Shown one piece after another: positions 16,056-24,432 of a DNA stretch of 64,000 bases. How positions within the stretch are numbered: position 1 is the first letter of the stretch; each line of letters opens with the position of its first letter. The notes under the pieces are model-generated. The model saw only the letters and a program-made list of their open reading frames with translations. It had not been told where the DNA came from and made no database searches. Location: positions 62,001 to 126,000 of the forward strand of contig NZ_JAXIVS010000021.1 of NCBI RefSeq assembly GCF_034259325.1, in the 5' to 3' direction. The stretch is from Hyalangium ruber. GTDB taxonomy: Bacteria; Myxococcota; Myxococcia; Myxococcales; Myxococcaceae. The translations under genes were made by a program, and so were the position numbers.

Positions 16056-17788
16056 GCGGAGTTCCATCCTCAGGCGTCATTCCCCTCACCCGGCCGGCCG
16101 CTCCGCGCCGCTTCGGCCAGTACCTGCTCTTCCGCAAGCTCGCCGAAGGAGGCATGGCCGAGCTCTACCTCGCCAAGCAGATCGGCGCCGAGGGCTTCGA
16201 ACGCGACGTGGTGATCAAGTGCATGCTCGATCACCTCTCCAAGAACCAGGACTTCATCTCGATGTTCCTGGACGAGGCGCGGCTGGCGGCGCGGCTGCAC
16301 CATCCGAACATCGTGCAGATCACCGATCTCGGCGTGGCCGACGATCGCTACTTCATCTGCATGGAGTACCTCGCGGGAGAGGATCTGGATTCGCTGATCG
16401 GCTGCTCGCGCCACAAGGGCGAGGCCATCCCCATTCCGGTCGCCGCGCGAATCATCCTCTCGGCGCTCGAGGGGCTGGAGTTCGCCCACGGCTACCAGGA
16501 GCAGGGCCAGTCCGTGGGGCTCGTCCACCGGGACGTCTCCCCCTCGAACATCTTCGTCACCTACCAGGGCACCGTGAAGGTGCTGGACTTCGGGATCGCC
16601 AAGGCCTCCTCCCGGATGACCCAGACCCAGCCCGGGCTCCTGAAGGGCAAGTGGGGATACATGTCCCCCGAGCAGGCCCGGGGCGAGTCGATCGACGCGC
16701 GCAGCGATCTGTTCTCGCTGGGCATCACCTTCCATGAGCTGCTCACCGGGCGCCGGGTGTTCGAGCGGGACCACGAGATCGGCGTGTTGCTGGCGCTGAT
16801 GGCCCAGCCCATCCCTCCGCCCAGCACGCTGCGTCCGGACATTCCTCCAGCGCTCGACCGGATCGTCATGAAGGCGCTGGAGCGGCAGGCCGACGATCGC
16901 TACGCGAGTGCCTCCGCGATGCGGGCGGACCTGGAGGACTTCCTCCGCTCGACGCCTTCGGTCTCAGGCATCTCCCACCTCGCCCAGTACATGCAGGGCC
17001 TGTTCGGACCTGTCGAGGTGGCGAACAAGACGAAGATCCCCTCGCTCACCGAGCTCGCCGCGATCCGCGTACCCACGCCTCCGCCGCCTCAGGACGAGCG
17101 CATCGGGTACGAGAAGACGCTGGTCCGACCGACGGATCCGGGCGAGGGCTCCAGCCCCGCCGCGCCAGCGCGTCCGTCCACCGACCGGCAGCCGCTTCCG
17201 GCGCCCGTCCCTGCCACCCCTCCCCGCCAGAGCATGGCCGTGCCCGTGGCCATTGGGGCGCTGGTCGCGGTGGTGCTCCTGGCGTTGGGCGGAGGCGCGG
17301 CCTGGTACTTCCTGTTCCGCACGCCCGCTCCGGCGCTCTCCGTCACGGCTCCGCCTGTCGCGATCCCGGCGTCTCCGGTGGAAACGCCTCCGCCTGCCCC
17401 TCCAGCTCTCCCCACCGCGCCCGTGGCGCAGCCGACTCCGCCGCCGGCCACTCCTGCTCCGGAGCCGACCCCGGAGCCCGTGGCGAAGCCCAAGATCCCC
17501 GCCAAGCTCAGCCAGAGAGAGATCGACCGGGTCTTCAGGAAACACCGCGAGAGGCTGCTCGCATGTGGAGAGAAGTTCAGCACCGACATTCCCCCGAGCC
17601 GTCGGGTGAAGCTCCAGATGAGCCTCAAGAACTCCGGAGAGGTGTATGACATCCGGATCTCCGAGCCCACCTCTCTGGCACCTGAGCTGGCGAAGTGCCT
17701 GATCGCCCGAATGGAGGCGGCGAGGTTCCCGCCCTCTCAGACGCCCGTGCTCCGGCTCGAGCTCCCGCTGGTGTTCAGCGAGCGCTGA
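16052..17788 (+). CDS. Cluster A: transmembrane serine/threonine protein kinase
   Basis: 578-aa Hanks-type kinase. The catalytic motifs are intact: Gly loop LAEGGMAEL (30-38), VIK with Lys56, Glu75, HRD at 159-161, DFG at 179-181 and SPE at 205-207. A Pro-rich linker leads to one membrane helix at about 396-422 and a periplasmic C-terminal domain of the AgmX/PglI or TonB-like type (REIDRVFRKHRERLLACGE, KLQMSLKNSGEVYDI). The GTG start overlaps the FecR gene stop, so kinase and FecR protein are made together, suggesting that the kinase senses or controls this envelope complex. Last gene of cluster A; transcription may continue into the RNA ligase cassette 35 bases on. Confidence 0.92.
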   Translation: MSGVPSSGVIPLTRPAAPRRFGQYLLFRKLAEGGMAELYLAKQIGAEGFERDVVIKCMLDHLSKNQDFISMFLDEARLAARLHHPNIVQITDLGVADDRYFICMEYLAGEDLDSLIGCSRHKGEAIPIPVAARIILSALEGLEFAHGYQEQGQSVGLVHRDVSPSNIFVTYQGTVKVLDFGIAKASSRMTQTQPGLLKGKWGYMSPEQARGESIDARSDLFSLGITFHELLTGRRVFERDHEIGVLLALMAQPIPPPSTLRPDIPPALDRIVMKALERQADDRYASASAMRADLEDFLRSTPSVSGISHLAQYMQGLFGPVEVANKTKIPSLTELAAIRVPTPPPPQDERIGYEKTLVRPTDPGEGSSPAAPARPSTDRQPLPAPVPATPPRQSMAVPVAIGALVAVVLLALGGGAAWYFLFRTPAPALSVTAPPVAIPASPVETPPPAPPALPTAPVAQPTPPPATPAPEPTPEPVAKPKIPAKLSQREIDRVFRKHRERLLACGEKFSTDIPPSRRVKLQMSLKNSGEVYDIRISEPTSLAPELAKCLIARMEAARFPPSQTPVLRLELPLVFSER

Positions 17789-17823
17789 GCCGGCACCCGC
17801 CCTTTCGGTGTTAGCTTCACGGG

Positions 17824-18564
17824 GTGCGCCTCGGTCCTGATCCGGAGTTTCGCCCGCTCGGTGGAAAGGCCTACGGCTCCATCCCGCACCTTCCAGGCTC
17901 TCGTACCGGCCCCGCGGATCGACACCTCGCTCCCGGGCTCGCGCGGCGCTGTACCGACACGGCGCGCGATGGGGCCGAGCACGTGGTGGTGCTCGAGAAA
18001 CTCGACGGCTCCTGTGTGGCCGCCGCGCGCTTGGGAGACACGCTCGTCGCGCTCGGTCGAGAGGGTCGGCTCGCCGCGCACTCTCCCAACGAAGCGCGCC
18101 GGCTCTGGGCCGCGTGGGTCGCCGCGAACGCGGACCGCTTCCTCGCCATCCTCCAGCCCGGCGAGCGGCTCGTTGGAGAGTGGCTCGCCCTGGCCCATGG
18201 CACGCGGTACGCGCTGCCGCACGAGCCCTTCGTCTGCTTCGATCTGATGCGGGAGCGCGAGCGGCTCCCCTGGCGCGAGCTGGTGGAGCGCGCTCGCGCC
18301 GGTGGCTTCGTGACACCAGGGCTCGTCCACGAGGGTGGCGCGTTGAGCATCGAGGCGGCGATGGAGCGGCTGCGCGGCGGCGGCTTCCACGGTGCGGTGG
18401 ATCCCGTCGAAGGCGCGGTCTGGCGGGTGGAGCGGCGCGTGGGCGAGACGGTCCGCGTGGACTTCCTGGCGAAGTACGTGCGGCCCGACAAGATCGACGG
18501 CAGCCTGCTCCCCGAGAACACCGGGCTCCCGTCCGTCTGGAACTGGCGCCCGGAGGCGTCGTAG
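17824..18564 (+). CDS. RNA ligase family protein (nucleotidyltransferase, KxDG)
   Basis: 246-aa covalent nucleotidyltransferase of the RNA ligase family. Motif I is VVLEKLDGS with Lys59 as the predicted AMP-accepting lysine. Motif III is FVCFDLM (136-142), motif IV EGAVWR (196-201) and motif V DFLAKYVRPDK (213-223, Lys217). The family seals RNA ends via ATP. There is no N- or C-terminal accessory domain and the protein is shorter than T4 Rnl1/Rnl2, though within the range of bacterial stand-alone ligases. The GTG start has a weak ribosome site. It is followed 21 bases later by the Ham1-like fusion and then a nucleotidyltransferase, which suggests an RNA repair or editing cassette. Confidence 0.85.
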   Translation: MRLGPDPEFRPLGGKAYGSIPHLPGSRTGPADRHLAPGLARRCTDTARDGAEHVVVLEKLDGSCVAAARLGDTLVALGREGRLAAHSPNEARRLWAAWVAANADRFLAILQPGERLVGEWLALAHGTRYALPHEPFVCFDLMRERERLPWRELVERARAGGFVTPGLVHEGGALSIEAAMERLRGGGFHGAVDPVEGAVWRVERRVGETVRVDFLAKYVRPDKIDGSLLPENTGLPSVWNWRPEAS

Positions 18565-18585
18565 GCCGCAAGGAGCCCCTCACGC

Positions 18586-19779
18586 ATGCCACGCGCCTTC
18601 TTCGTCACTGGCAACCAATACAAGGCCGAGGAGATCTCCCGGCTCCTCTCCGGCCTCGACATCGTCTGGCGGAAGCTCGCCCTCCCCGGGCTCGAGCCCG
18701 CCGCGCCGGAGCAGGGACCGATCGACCTGGCCGCCCTGGCCCGTCGCAAGGTGCTGGCGGCCTGGCAGGCGCTGGGGGCTCCGTGCTTCGTCGAGACCAC
18801 GGCGCTCGAGTTGGACGGCGTGGCCTCCTTCACCGGGGCCCGCTTCAAGAAGCAGTGGCTCGCGCAAGGCGAGCAGGCCTTCCTGGCGACCCATGGGGGC
18901 TGCCGAGGCCGGGTTCGGGTGGCCGTGGCGTTCTCGGAGGACGGCGTCGCGGAGCACGTCTCGGTCTTCGAGGGCTCCATCGAGGGCACGTTGCTCGCGG
19001 CACCCCGTGGCGATGGGGGCTACGGCTGGGATCCCGCCTGGCTGCCCGACGGCTATGCGCGCACGCTCGGAGAGATGGCGCAACAGAAGTTCTTCCTCAA
19101 CATGCGCCACCGGCCCTACCTGGAGCTGGCGGACCGGCTTCGGGAGCATTCGATCGGTGGCCCCTATGAGGCCCATGTGACGATCGCGACGCGTTCGGAG
19201 GAGGACCTCGAGCGCTTCCGTGCCTTCTGCGGCGCCGCGGGGGTCAAGTGCATCTTCATCGAGCTGGGCCAGGGAGCGGTTCGCTTCCAGCCGATGACGG
19301 CCTCGTACCACCACGGGCCGCTCCGGCAGGCGCTGGACGAGGTGCAGACGTTCGCGCGCTCCCTGGCGGCCGACGGCTTCGATGTGACGCGGCTCAAGAT
19401 CGAGGCGCTGGGCACCAACCGCGACATCCCCGAGGAGGATGCGGCGGCGAAGGCCCAGCCGGCGAACTACTTCGAGTTCCACGTGAAGGTGACGCTCCCC
19501 TCGGTGGGCGCGGACCTGGAGGCGCTGCGGGCTCGCTGTGAGCGGCATGGCGCGCACCTGTCGCGCAACGCGCGCAAGGTACGGGCGGACGGTGCCTCCG
19601 AGCGCTTCGTCACGCTGCGCATTCGCGGCCTGGGTCGGGCGAATGCCGACGCGCGCTTCACGGCGCTGCTGCGGGAGCTGGCGGAGACGGAGCTGCCCCT
19701 CTCCTACCCGCTGCGCGAATACACGGTCTACGACTCGAACCAGGGGCTCGATCGGGGCTGGGGCGAGGTGCTGACGTGA
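18586..19779 (+). CDS. Ham1/ITPase-like domain fused to a duplicated C-terminal domain
   Basis: 397-aa protein. Residues 1-186 follow non-canonical purine NTP pyrophosphatases (Ham1/RdgB): FFVTGNQYKAEEI (5-17), ETTALELDGV (70-79, where RdgB has EDTGL), FTGARFKK (82-89), GGYGWDPAW (144-152) and LGEMAQQKFFLNMRHR (161-176). Residues 190-397 are a second region that looks duplicated: YEAHVTI...DLERFRAFCGAAG and FEFHVKV...DLEALRARCERHG share the same spacing. The first copy carries a 2H-like HVT triplet. The EDTGL to ETTAL change may alter metal binding. It overlaps the next gene by 4 bases. Function unproven; nucleotide clean-up or RNA end processing are possibilities. Confidence 0.82.
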   Translation: MPRAFFVTGNQYKAEEISRLLSGLDIVWRKLALPGLEPAAPEQGPIDLAALARRKVLAAWQALGAPCFVETTALELDGVASFTGARFKKQWLAQGEQAFLATHGGCRGRVRVAVAFSEDGVAEHVSVFEGSIEGTLLAAPRGDGGYGWDPAWLPDGYARTLGEMAQQKFFLNMRHRPYLELADRLREHSIGGPYEAHVTIATRSEEDLERFRAFCGAAGVKCIFIELGQGAVRFQPMTASYHHGPLRQALDEVQTFARSLAADGFDVTRLKIEALGTNRDIPEEDAAAKAQPANYFEFHVKVTLPSVGADLEALRARCERHGAHLSRNARKVRADGASERFVTLRIRGLGRANADARFTALLRELAETELPLSYPLREYTVYDSNQGLDRGWGEVLT

Positions 19780-20576
19780 ATCCCACGCCTCCCGTGCTCG
19801 CCGCGGCCATGGGCCTGCTCCGGCGCCTTGCCCGCTCGCCCGTGGCGGAGGAGCTCATCCTCCGGGGCGGGATGATGATGCGCCTGTGGAGCGGCTCGGT
19901 GCCTCGACCGGTGGAGGACATCGACTTCCTGGCCCGCTTTCCCTTCGACGCGGCGGCGACGGTCGCGAGGCTCGAGTCCCTCTGCCGCGTGGAGGTCGAA
20001 GATGGGATGCGCTTCGGTGCGCTGCGCTCCGAGGTGATCTGGGCCGAGACAGCCTTCCCGGGAATGCGCGTCTTCGTCGAGGTGGCCCTGCGCGACACCG
20101 AGCAACCCTTGGAGCTGCGGATCGACACCGGCTTCGGCGATCCCATGGACCCTCCCGCGATGTGGATGGACCATCCGCTCGAAGAGGGCACCGCCGCCCG
20201 CGTCCTCGCCTGCCGGCCCGAGACGCTGTTCGCCTGGAAGGTCCATGGCCTCTTCGAGCGAGGTCCTGGACGCTTCCGCCCCAAGGATCTCTTCGACGTC
20301 TACCTGCTGGCCAGGCACGCCCCGCTCGATGCGGCGCTGCTGCCCCGGGCGCTGCGCCTGGCTTTCGACTCGCGCGGCGACTCACTCGAACTCACCTCCC
20401 GACTGGTCGCGGGTGAGTTCGGACAGAGCCCCTGGAGCCTTGAGAAGTGGGCACGTTTCCGCAACAGCCTGCCGGAAGGCCGGCCCGAGCAGCTCTCCGA
20501 GGTCGTCACCTCGGTCGCGCGGGTCCTCGGCCCGGTGGTGACGGTGGCCATGGCACTGCCCTCCAGGATGGAGTAG
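19776..20576 (+). CDS. AbiEii/AbiGii-type nucleotidyltransferase
   Basis: 266-aa predicted nucleotidyltransferase of the AbiEii toxin / MNT superfamily. The active-site signature LRGGMMMRLWSG (29-40) is followed by RPVEDIDF (44-51) with the metal-binding Asp48/Asp50. Later come PETLFAWKVHGLFER and RPKDLFDVYLL, the usual AbiEii Lys and Asp motifs. AbiEii and MenT-type relatives transfer nucleotides to RNA or proteins. The GTG start overlaps the Ham1-fusion gene (GTGA). No AbiEi-like antitoxin is adjacent. Its partners here are an RNA ligase and a Ham1-type protein, so it may add nucleotides to RNA rather than act as a classical toxin. Confidence 0.82.
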   Translation: MNPTPPVLAAAMGLLRRLARSPVAEELILRGGMMMRLWSGSVPRPVEDIDFLARFPFDAAATVARLESLCRVEVEDGMRFGALRSEVIWAETAFPGMRVFVEVALRDTEQPLELRIDTGFGDPMDPPAMWMDHPLEEGTAARVLACRPETLFAWKVHGLFERGPGRFRPKDLFDVYLLARHAPLDAALLPRALRLAFDSRGDSLELTSRLVAGEFGQSPWSLEKWARFRNSLPEGRPEQLSEVVTSVARVLGPVVTVAMALPSRME

Positions 20577-20615
20577 CTGAACCAAGGCCCAAGCCGTCTC
20601 TCGGACGAGGTTCCC

Positions 20616-21605
20616 ATGCAAGTCTTCCGCACCACTGGCGCTGGCGGTCCCGAGGTCCTCGCTCCCGAAGCTCGCCCGGACCTCACGCCAGGTCCCTCCG
20701 AGTTGCTCATCCGCGTGCGCGCCACGGCGCTCAACCGCGCGGACCTGCTCCAGATCAAAGGCCACTACGCGCCACCGCCTGACGTGCCCCAAGACATCCC
20801 CGGCCTGGAATACGCGGGAGAGGTCCTCGCCGTGGGCCCGCGCGCGCGCCGCTTCCGGCCAGGCGATCGGGTGATGGGCCTGGTAGGCGGAGGTGCCTGG
20901 GCCGAACAGCTCACCGTCCACGAGCGCGAGGTGCTCCCCATGCCGGAGGGCATGGACTTCACCGACGCCGCCGCGCTGCCCGAGGTGTACCTCACCGCCT
21001 TCGATGCGCTCGTGCTCCAGGGCGGAATGCGGACCGGAGAGACGGTGCTCGTGCATGCGGTGGCCAGCGGCGTGGGCTCCGCGGCGGCGCTCCTGTGCCG
21101 GGCAATGGGGGTTCGCGTGGTGGGCACCGGTCGCAACGCCGCGAAGCTGGAGCGCACGCGCGAGTGGGGGGTCGAGCGGACCATCCACGTGGAGGGAACG
21201 CCGCCGCGCTTCGCCGAGGCCGTCCGCGAAGCCACGGGAGGCCGAGGCGCTGATCTCGCGCTGGATCTGGTGGGCGGGGACTATGTCCCGGAGACGCTGG
21301 AGGCGCTCGCGCCGCAGGGCCGGGTCATGCTCGTGGGGTTGGTCGCGGGCAACAAGGCCCAGCTCCCCCTGGGGGTCATCCTCATGAAGCGGCTGCGCAT
21401 CACCGGCACGGTGCTTCGCAGCCGCCCGCTGGAAGAGAAGATCGCGCTAGCACAGGCGGCCGAGCGTCACCTGCTGCCGCTGTTCCGCTCGGGGGCCCTC
21501 AAGCCCGTCATCGACGCCGTGGTACCCATGCGAGACATCCGGGAAGCCCTCACTCGCATGGCGAGCAACGAGACCGTGGGCAAGGTCGTCCTGCGCTGGG
21601 ACTGA
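20616..21605 (+). CDS. NAD(P)H-quinone oxidoreductase, PIG3/zinc-less MDR family
   Basis: 329-aa medium-chain dehydrogenase/reductase of the quinone oxidoreductase (QOR/PIG3) group. Start MQVFRTTGAGGPEVL, a GroES-like fold (TALNRADLLQIKGHY, VPQDIPGLEYAGEVLAVG), a Rossmann region (VLVHAVASGVGSAAALL) and the C-terminal SRPLEEK motif typical of PIG3 relatives. The structural zinc Cys residues are absent, as expected. It reduces quinones or enals with NADPH. It stands 39 bases after the nucleotidyltransferase gene with its own ribosome site (CGAGG), so co-transcription is possible, but the biochemical link is unclear. Confidence 0.92.
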   Translation: MQVFRTTGAGGPEVLAPEARPDLTPGPSELLIRVRATALNRADLLQIKGHYAPPPDVPQDIPGLEYAGEVLAVGPRARRFRPGDRVMGLVGGGAWAEQLTVHEREVLPMPEGMDFTDAAALPEVYLTAFDALVLQGGMRTGETVLVHAVASGVGSAAALLCRAMGVRVVGTGRNAAKLERTREWGVERTIHVEGTPPRFAEAVREATGGRGADLALDLVGGDYVPETLEALAPQGRVMLVGLVAGNKAQLPLGVILMKRLRITGTVLRSRPLEEKIALAQAAERHLLPLFRSGALKPVIDAVVPMRDIREALTRMASNETVGKVVLRWD

Positions 21606-21618
21606 GCCCCCTCACGCG

Positions 21619-22086
21619 CTACTGGGACAACAGCACCTGGTAGATGAAGGTGTATTCCTGCGTCGGCGAGTCCCGAAACTCGAGCTGCATCTGGCCGTGG
21701 GCGCCCTTGAACGCGCCCGTGCCTCCGGTAATCGCGAGCACCGAGCCCTTTCGATCATAGAAGGGCCCCGACACCGTGAGCTGCCCGTCACTCAGAAAGG
21801 CGGTCCACGTACACTCCCAGGACTCGCCCGCCACCATGCGCACGCAGTACCCCTGGTCCGTGCCCATCTGCGTCGTATTCGTCGCGTCGAACAACAGGTT
21901 CGAGAAGGTCAGCACATCGCCCGCGGAGTCCCCCGCCGGCTCGTTGTCCACCACCGCGTCCGAGGCCGCGCGCTCCACCAGCTGGATCGTCTGGATCTGT
22001 AGCGGAGCCGCCTCCTCGTCTCCACAGCCCACCAGCGCCGTGAGCAGCACGAGTCCCAGGCCACCCTTCATCCGCGTCCTTCGCAT
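21619..22086 (-). CDS. Lipoprotein with allene-oxide-cyclase/dirigent-like barrel
   Basis: 155-aa predicted lipoprotein. The ATG at 22086 has a G-rich ribosome site (GAGGGGG) and gives a signal peptide with lipobox LVGC followed by GDEE. The mature part resembles AOC-barrel/dirigent-type proteins: FSNLLFDATNT, YCVRMVAG, ECTWTAFLSDGQLTVSGPF, and the hallmark ITGGTGAFKGAHGQM near the end, followed by a final strand. Bacterial members have no well-established reaction. It faces the agmatinase-like gene divergently and ends 13 bases from the convergent quinone oxidoreductase gene. Confidence 0.78.
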   Translation of the reverse strand: MRRTRMKGGLGLVLLTALVGCGDEEAAPLQIQTIQLVERAASDAVVDNEPAGDSAGDVLTFSNLLFDATNTTQMGTDQGYCVRMVAGESWECTWTAFLSDGQLTVSGPFYDRKGSVLAITGGTGAFKGAHGQMQLEFRDSPTQEYTFIYQVLLSQ

Positions 22087-22208
22087 GTGTACCCCCCTCA
22101 GGGCCGAGTGATACGGCGGGCGCAGTGTACCCATGGGCTCACCGAGCGAGCGAGCACCCCTCGAAGACCGTTGCCAAGCATGGCCAGCTCCATATCCTGC
22201 GCCGCGCC

Positions 22209-23246
22209 ATGGCTACCCACTTCGATCCCAGCGCCGCCGCCCCCGCCGACTCCGGCATCTTCGGCCTCCCCCACTCCGCCGATGAGGCCCACGTCGTCCT
22301 CGTCCCCGTCCCCTTCGAGGCCACCACCAGCTACGGCGGTGGCACCTCCGAGGGCCCCGCCGCCGTCCTCGACGCCAGCCGCCAGGTGGACCTCTTCGAC
22401 GTGGAGACCGGCCGCCCCTACGAACGCGGCATCGCCATGCTCCCCGAGTCCGAGGACCTGCGCGCCTGGAACACCCGCGCCAAGGAGCGCGCCCAGCTCG
22501 TCATCGAGGCGGGCGGCGTGGACCCCGCCAACGCCGAGCTGCGAGCGGCCGCCGATGAGGTCAACGCGCTCTGCGAGAAGATGAACGACGTCGTCTACCG
22601 CACCACCCAGCAGTGGCTCGAGAAGGGCAAGCGCGTGGGCGCCGTCGGCGGAGACCACTCCATCTCCTACGGCATCATCCAGGCCCACGCCGAGAAGTAC
22701 CCCGGCCTGGGCGTGCTCCACCTCGACGCGCACGCCGACCTGCGCAAGGCCTACGAGGGCTTCACCTGGTCCCACGCCTCCATCATGTACAACGTGGTGA
22801 AGCGCATTCCTGGCGTGAAGTCGCTCGTCCAGGTCGCCATCCGCGACATGAGCCAGGAGGAGCACCAGCTCATCGAGGACTCCGGCGGCCGCGTGCGCGC
22901 CTTCTTCGACTCCACCCTGCAGAACAAGCGCTTCGACGGAGTGCCCTGGAACCGCCAGGTGGACGAGATCGTCGCCCAGCTCCCCGAGCACGTGTACCTG
23001 TCCTTCGACATCGACGGACTGGACCCGGTGCTCTGCCCCCACACCGGCACGCCCGTGCCCGGCGGCCTCTCCTTCCCCGAGGCCAACGCCCTCATCGCCG
23101 GCGTGGTCCGCTCGGGGCGCACCATCGTCGGCTTCGATCTCACCGAGGTGGCCCCGGCTCCCGACGGCGGCGAGTGGGACGGCAACGTGGGCGCCCGGCT
23201 GCTCTACAAGATGATCGGCTGGATGCTGAAGTCGCAGCGCGCCTGA
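22209..23246 (+). CDS. Agmatinase/ureohydrolase family protein
   Basis: 345-aa binuclear manganese ureohydrolase. Metal motifs: GGDHS, DAHADLR and DIDGLDP, in the standard order, and a C-terminal FDLTEVAP. These residues are all intact, so hydrolysis of a guanidino compound such as agmatine or arginine to urea is expected. An insertion of about 60 residues between the first strand (VPVPFEATTSYGGGTSEGP) and GGDHS is longer than in E. coli SpeB and is common in some agmatinase subgroups. The ATG at 22209 has no strong ribosome site. Its stop touches that of the convergent receiver-kinase gene (TGATCA). Confidence 0.92.
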   Translation: MATHFDPSAAAPADSGIFGLPHSADEAHVVLVPVPFEATTSYGGGTSEGPAAVLDASRQVDLFDVETGRPYERGIAMLPESEDLRAWNTRAKERAQLVIEAGGVDPANAELRAAADEVNALCEKMNDVVYRTTQQWLEKGKRVGAVGGDHSISYGIIQAHAEKYPGLGVLHLDAHADLRKAYEGFTWSHASIMYNVVKRIPGVKSLVQVAIRDMSQEEHQLIEDSGGRVRAFFDSTLQNKRFDGVPWNRQVDEIVAQLPEHVYLSFDIDGLDPVLCPHTGTPVPGGLSFPEANALIAGVVRSGRTIVGFDLTEVAPAPDGGEWDGNVGARLLYKMIGWMLKSQRA

Positions 23247-24263
23247 TCAGCGCGGCAGCAACAGGCTGAAGGTGGAGCCCCTGCCCATCCGGGACTCCAC
23301 CGACAGCGCGCCTCCGTGCAGGCGCGCCAGCTCCGAGGCCACATAGAGCCCTAGCCCCGTGCCGCTGTCGGCACGGACCTGGAACGGCGCGAAGAGGCGC
23401 GGCAGATCCTGCTCCGAGAAGCCCGCGCCCTCGTCCCGCACCCGCACCGTCACCAGCGTCTTCGAGGCGTTCAGCTCCACCCGCACCTCGCCCTGCCCCG
23501 CGCCGTGATGCACCGCGTTCGCCAGCAGCGCGTCGAACACCTGGCGGAGCCGCTCCGGATCGAAGCGCAGCTCCACCGGCTCCGGGGGCACCAGGAGCTT
23601 GAAGGGCAGCGCGGGTACCTGCGCCCTCCAGCCCTCCACCACGTGGCGCAAGTGCGGCGTCAGGTCCTCCTCCGCCGGCTGCAGCGTCACATTGCCCGCC
23701 GCGAGCCGCGCCGCCTCGTGCAGACTCCGGCCCAGGAACTCCATCGAGCGCAGCTGCGCTCCCAGCGCCGCCAGCGCCCCCGCGTCCACCGCGGGCGTCT
23801 CCTGCAACCGCTGGAGCTGCTCACGCGCCGCCGCCAGCGGCACCTGCAGCGTCTGCGCCACCCAGTGGCCCACCTCCTCCACCGAGGGAGCGTCCTGCGC
23901 CGGCCTGCGCTGCGGCACGTGCGCCAGCGACTGGCGAATCAGCGACTCGAAGTCATTGATCTCGAAAGGCTTGTGCAGGAACGCGGAGGCCTCGGGCGCG
24001 CCGTTCGGCAGCACCGCGCTCAGCAAAATGACGGGCACGTCCTTGAGGACGTCGTCTCCGCGCAATTGCCGGCAGAGCTCCACCCCGCTCAGCCGCGGCA
24101 TCATGTGGTCCGTCACCACCAGATGCGGCCGCCGGGCTCGCGCCAGTCCTAGCGCCTCCTCGCCATCCCGAGCACGAACCACATCGTGCCCCAGGTCCTC
24201 GACGACCTGGCTCAAGACCTCGAGCACCGCAGGTTCGTCGTCCGCCACCAGGACGAGACTCAT
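23247..24263 (-). CDS. Receiver-histidine kinase hybrid lacking the phospho-acceptor His
   Basis: 338-aa cytoplasmic signalling protein. Residues 1-118 are a receiver domain with ADD (7-9), phospho-Asp52 (VVTDHMMP) and Lys98 (HKPFE). Residues 128-200 occupy the dimerisation helix region; where kinases have SHELRTPLAA this protein has AQTLQVPLAA, with Gln137 at the phospho-His site. Residues 235-338 are a HATPase_c domain with N box (ALLANAVHH), DEGAGF and GTGLGLY. It may therefore bind ATP and dimerise but not autophosphorylate on His. The MSLVLV start at 24263 begins at the receiver fold; an extension upstream lacks family residues. Divergent from the HtrA gene. Confidence 0.88.
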   Translation of the reverse strand: MSLVLVADDEPAVLEVLSQVVEDLGHDVVRARDGEEALGLARARRPHLVVTDHMMPRLSGVELCRQLRGDDVLKDVPVILLSAVLPNGAPEASAFLHKPFEINDFESLIRQSLAHVPQRRPAQDAPSVEEVGHWVAQTLQVPLAAAREQLQRLQETPAVDAGALAALGAQLRSMEFLGRSLHEAARLAAGNVTLQPAEEDLTPHLRHVVEGWRAQVPALPFKLLVPPEPVELRFDPERLRQVFDALLANAVHHGAGQGEVRVELNASKTLVTVRVRDEGAGFSEQDLPRLFAPFQVRADSGTGLGLYVASELARLHGGALSVESRMGRGSTFSLLLPR

Positions 24264-24432
24264 GCCGCCACTCCTCGACGCCAGCGCGGGACCCCAACCC
24301 ACGCCCACCTGGCCATGCCATTGATCTATTAAAAGGCCGTACATCGGTTCCAGGTGGGCTCGGGAATCCTGACCGTTTCCCGACAGTCCCTTCGTCTCGC
24401 GCAGGACATCGTCCTTGCGCAGGAGGTACGGA
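24264..24432. promoter_or_regulatory. Divergent promoter region, receiver-kinase / HtrA genes
   Basis: 169-base gap between divergent starts. It holds one conspicuously AT-rich stretch (TTGATCTATTAAAAG, near 24321-24335) and a 6-bp inverted repeat CGGGAA/TTCCCG at 24361-24382. The HtrA ribosome site AGGAGG is at 24421-24426. Exact promoter elements cannot be assigned with confidence. Confidence 0.45.
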
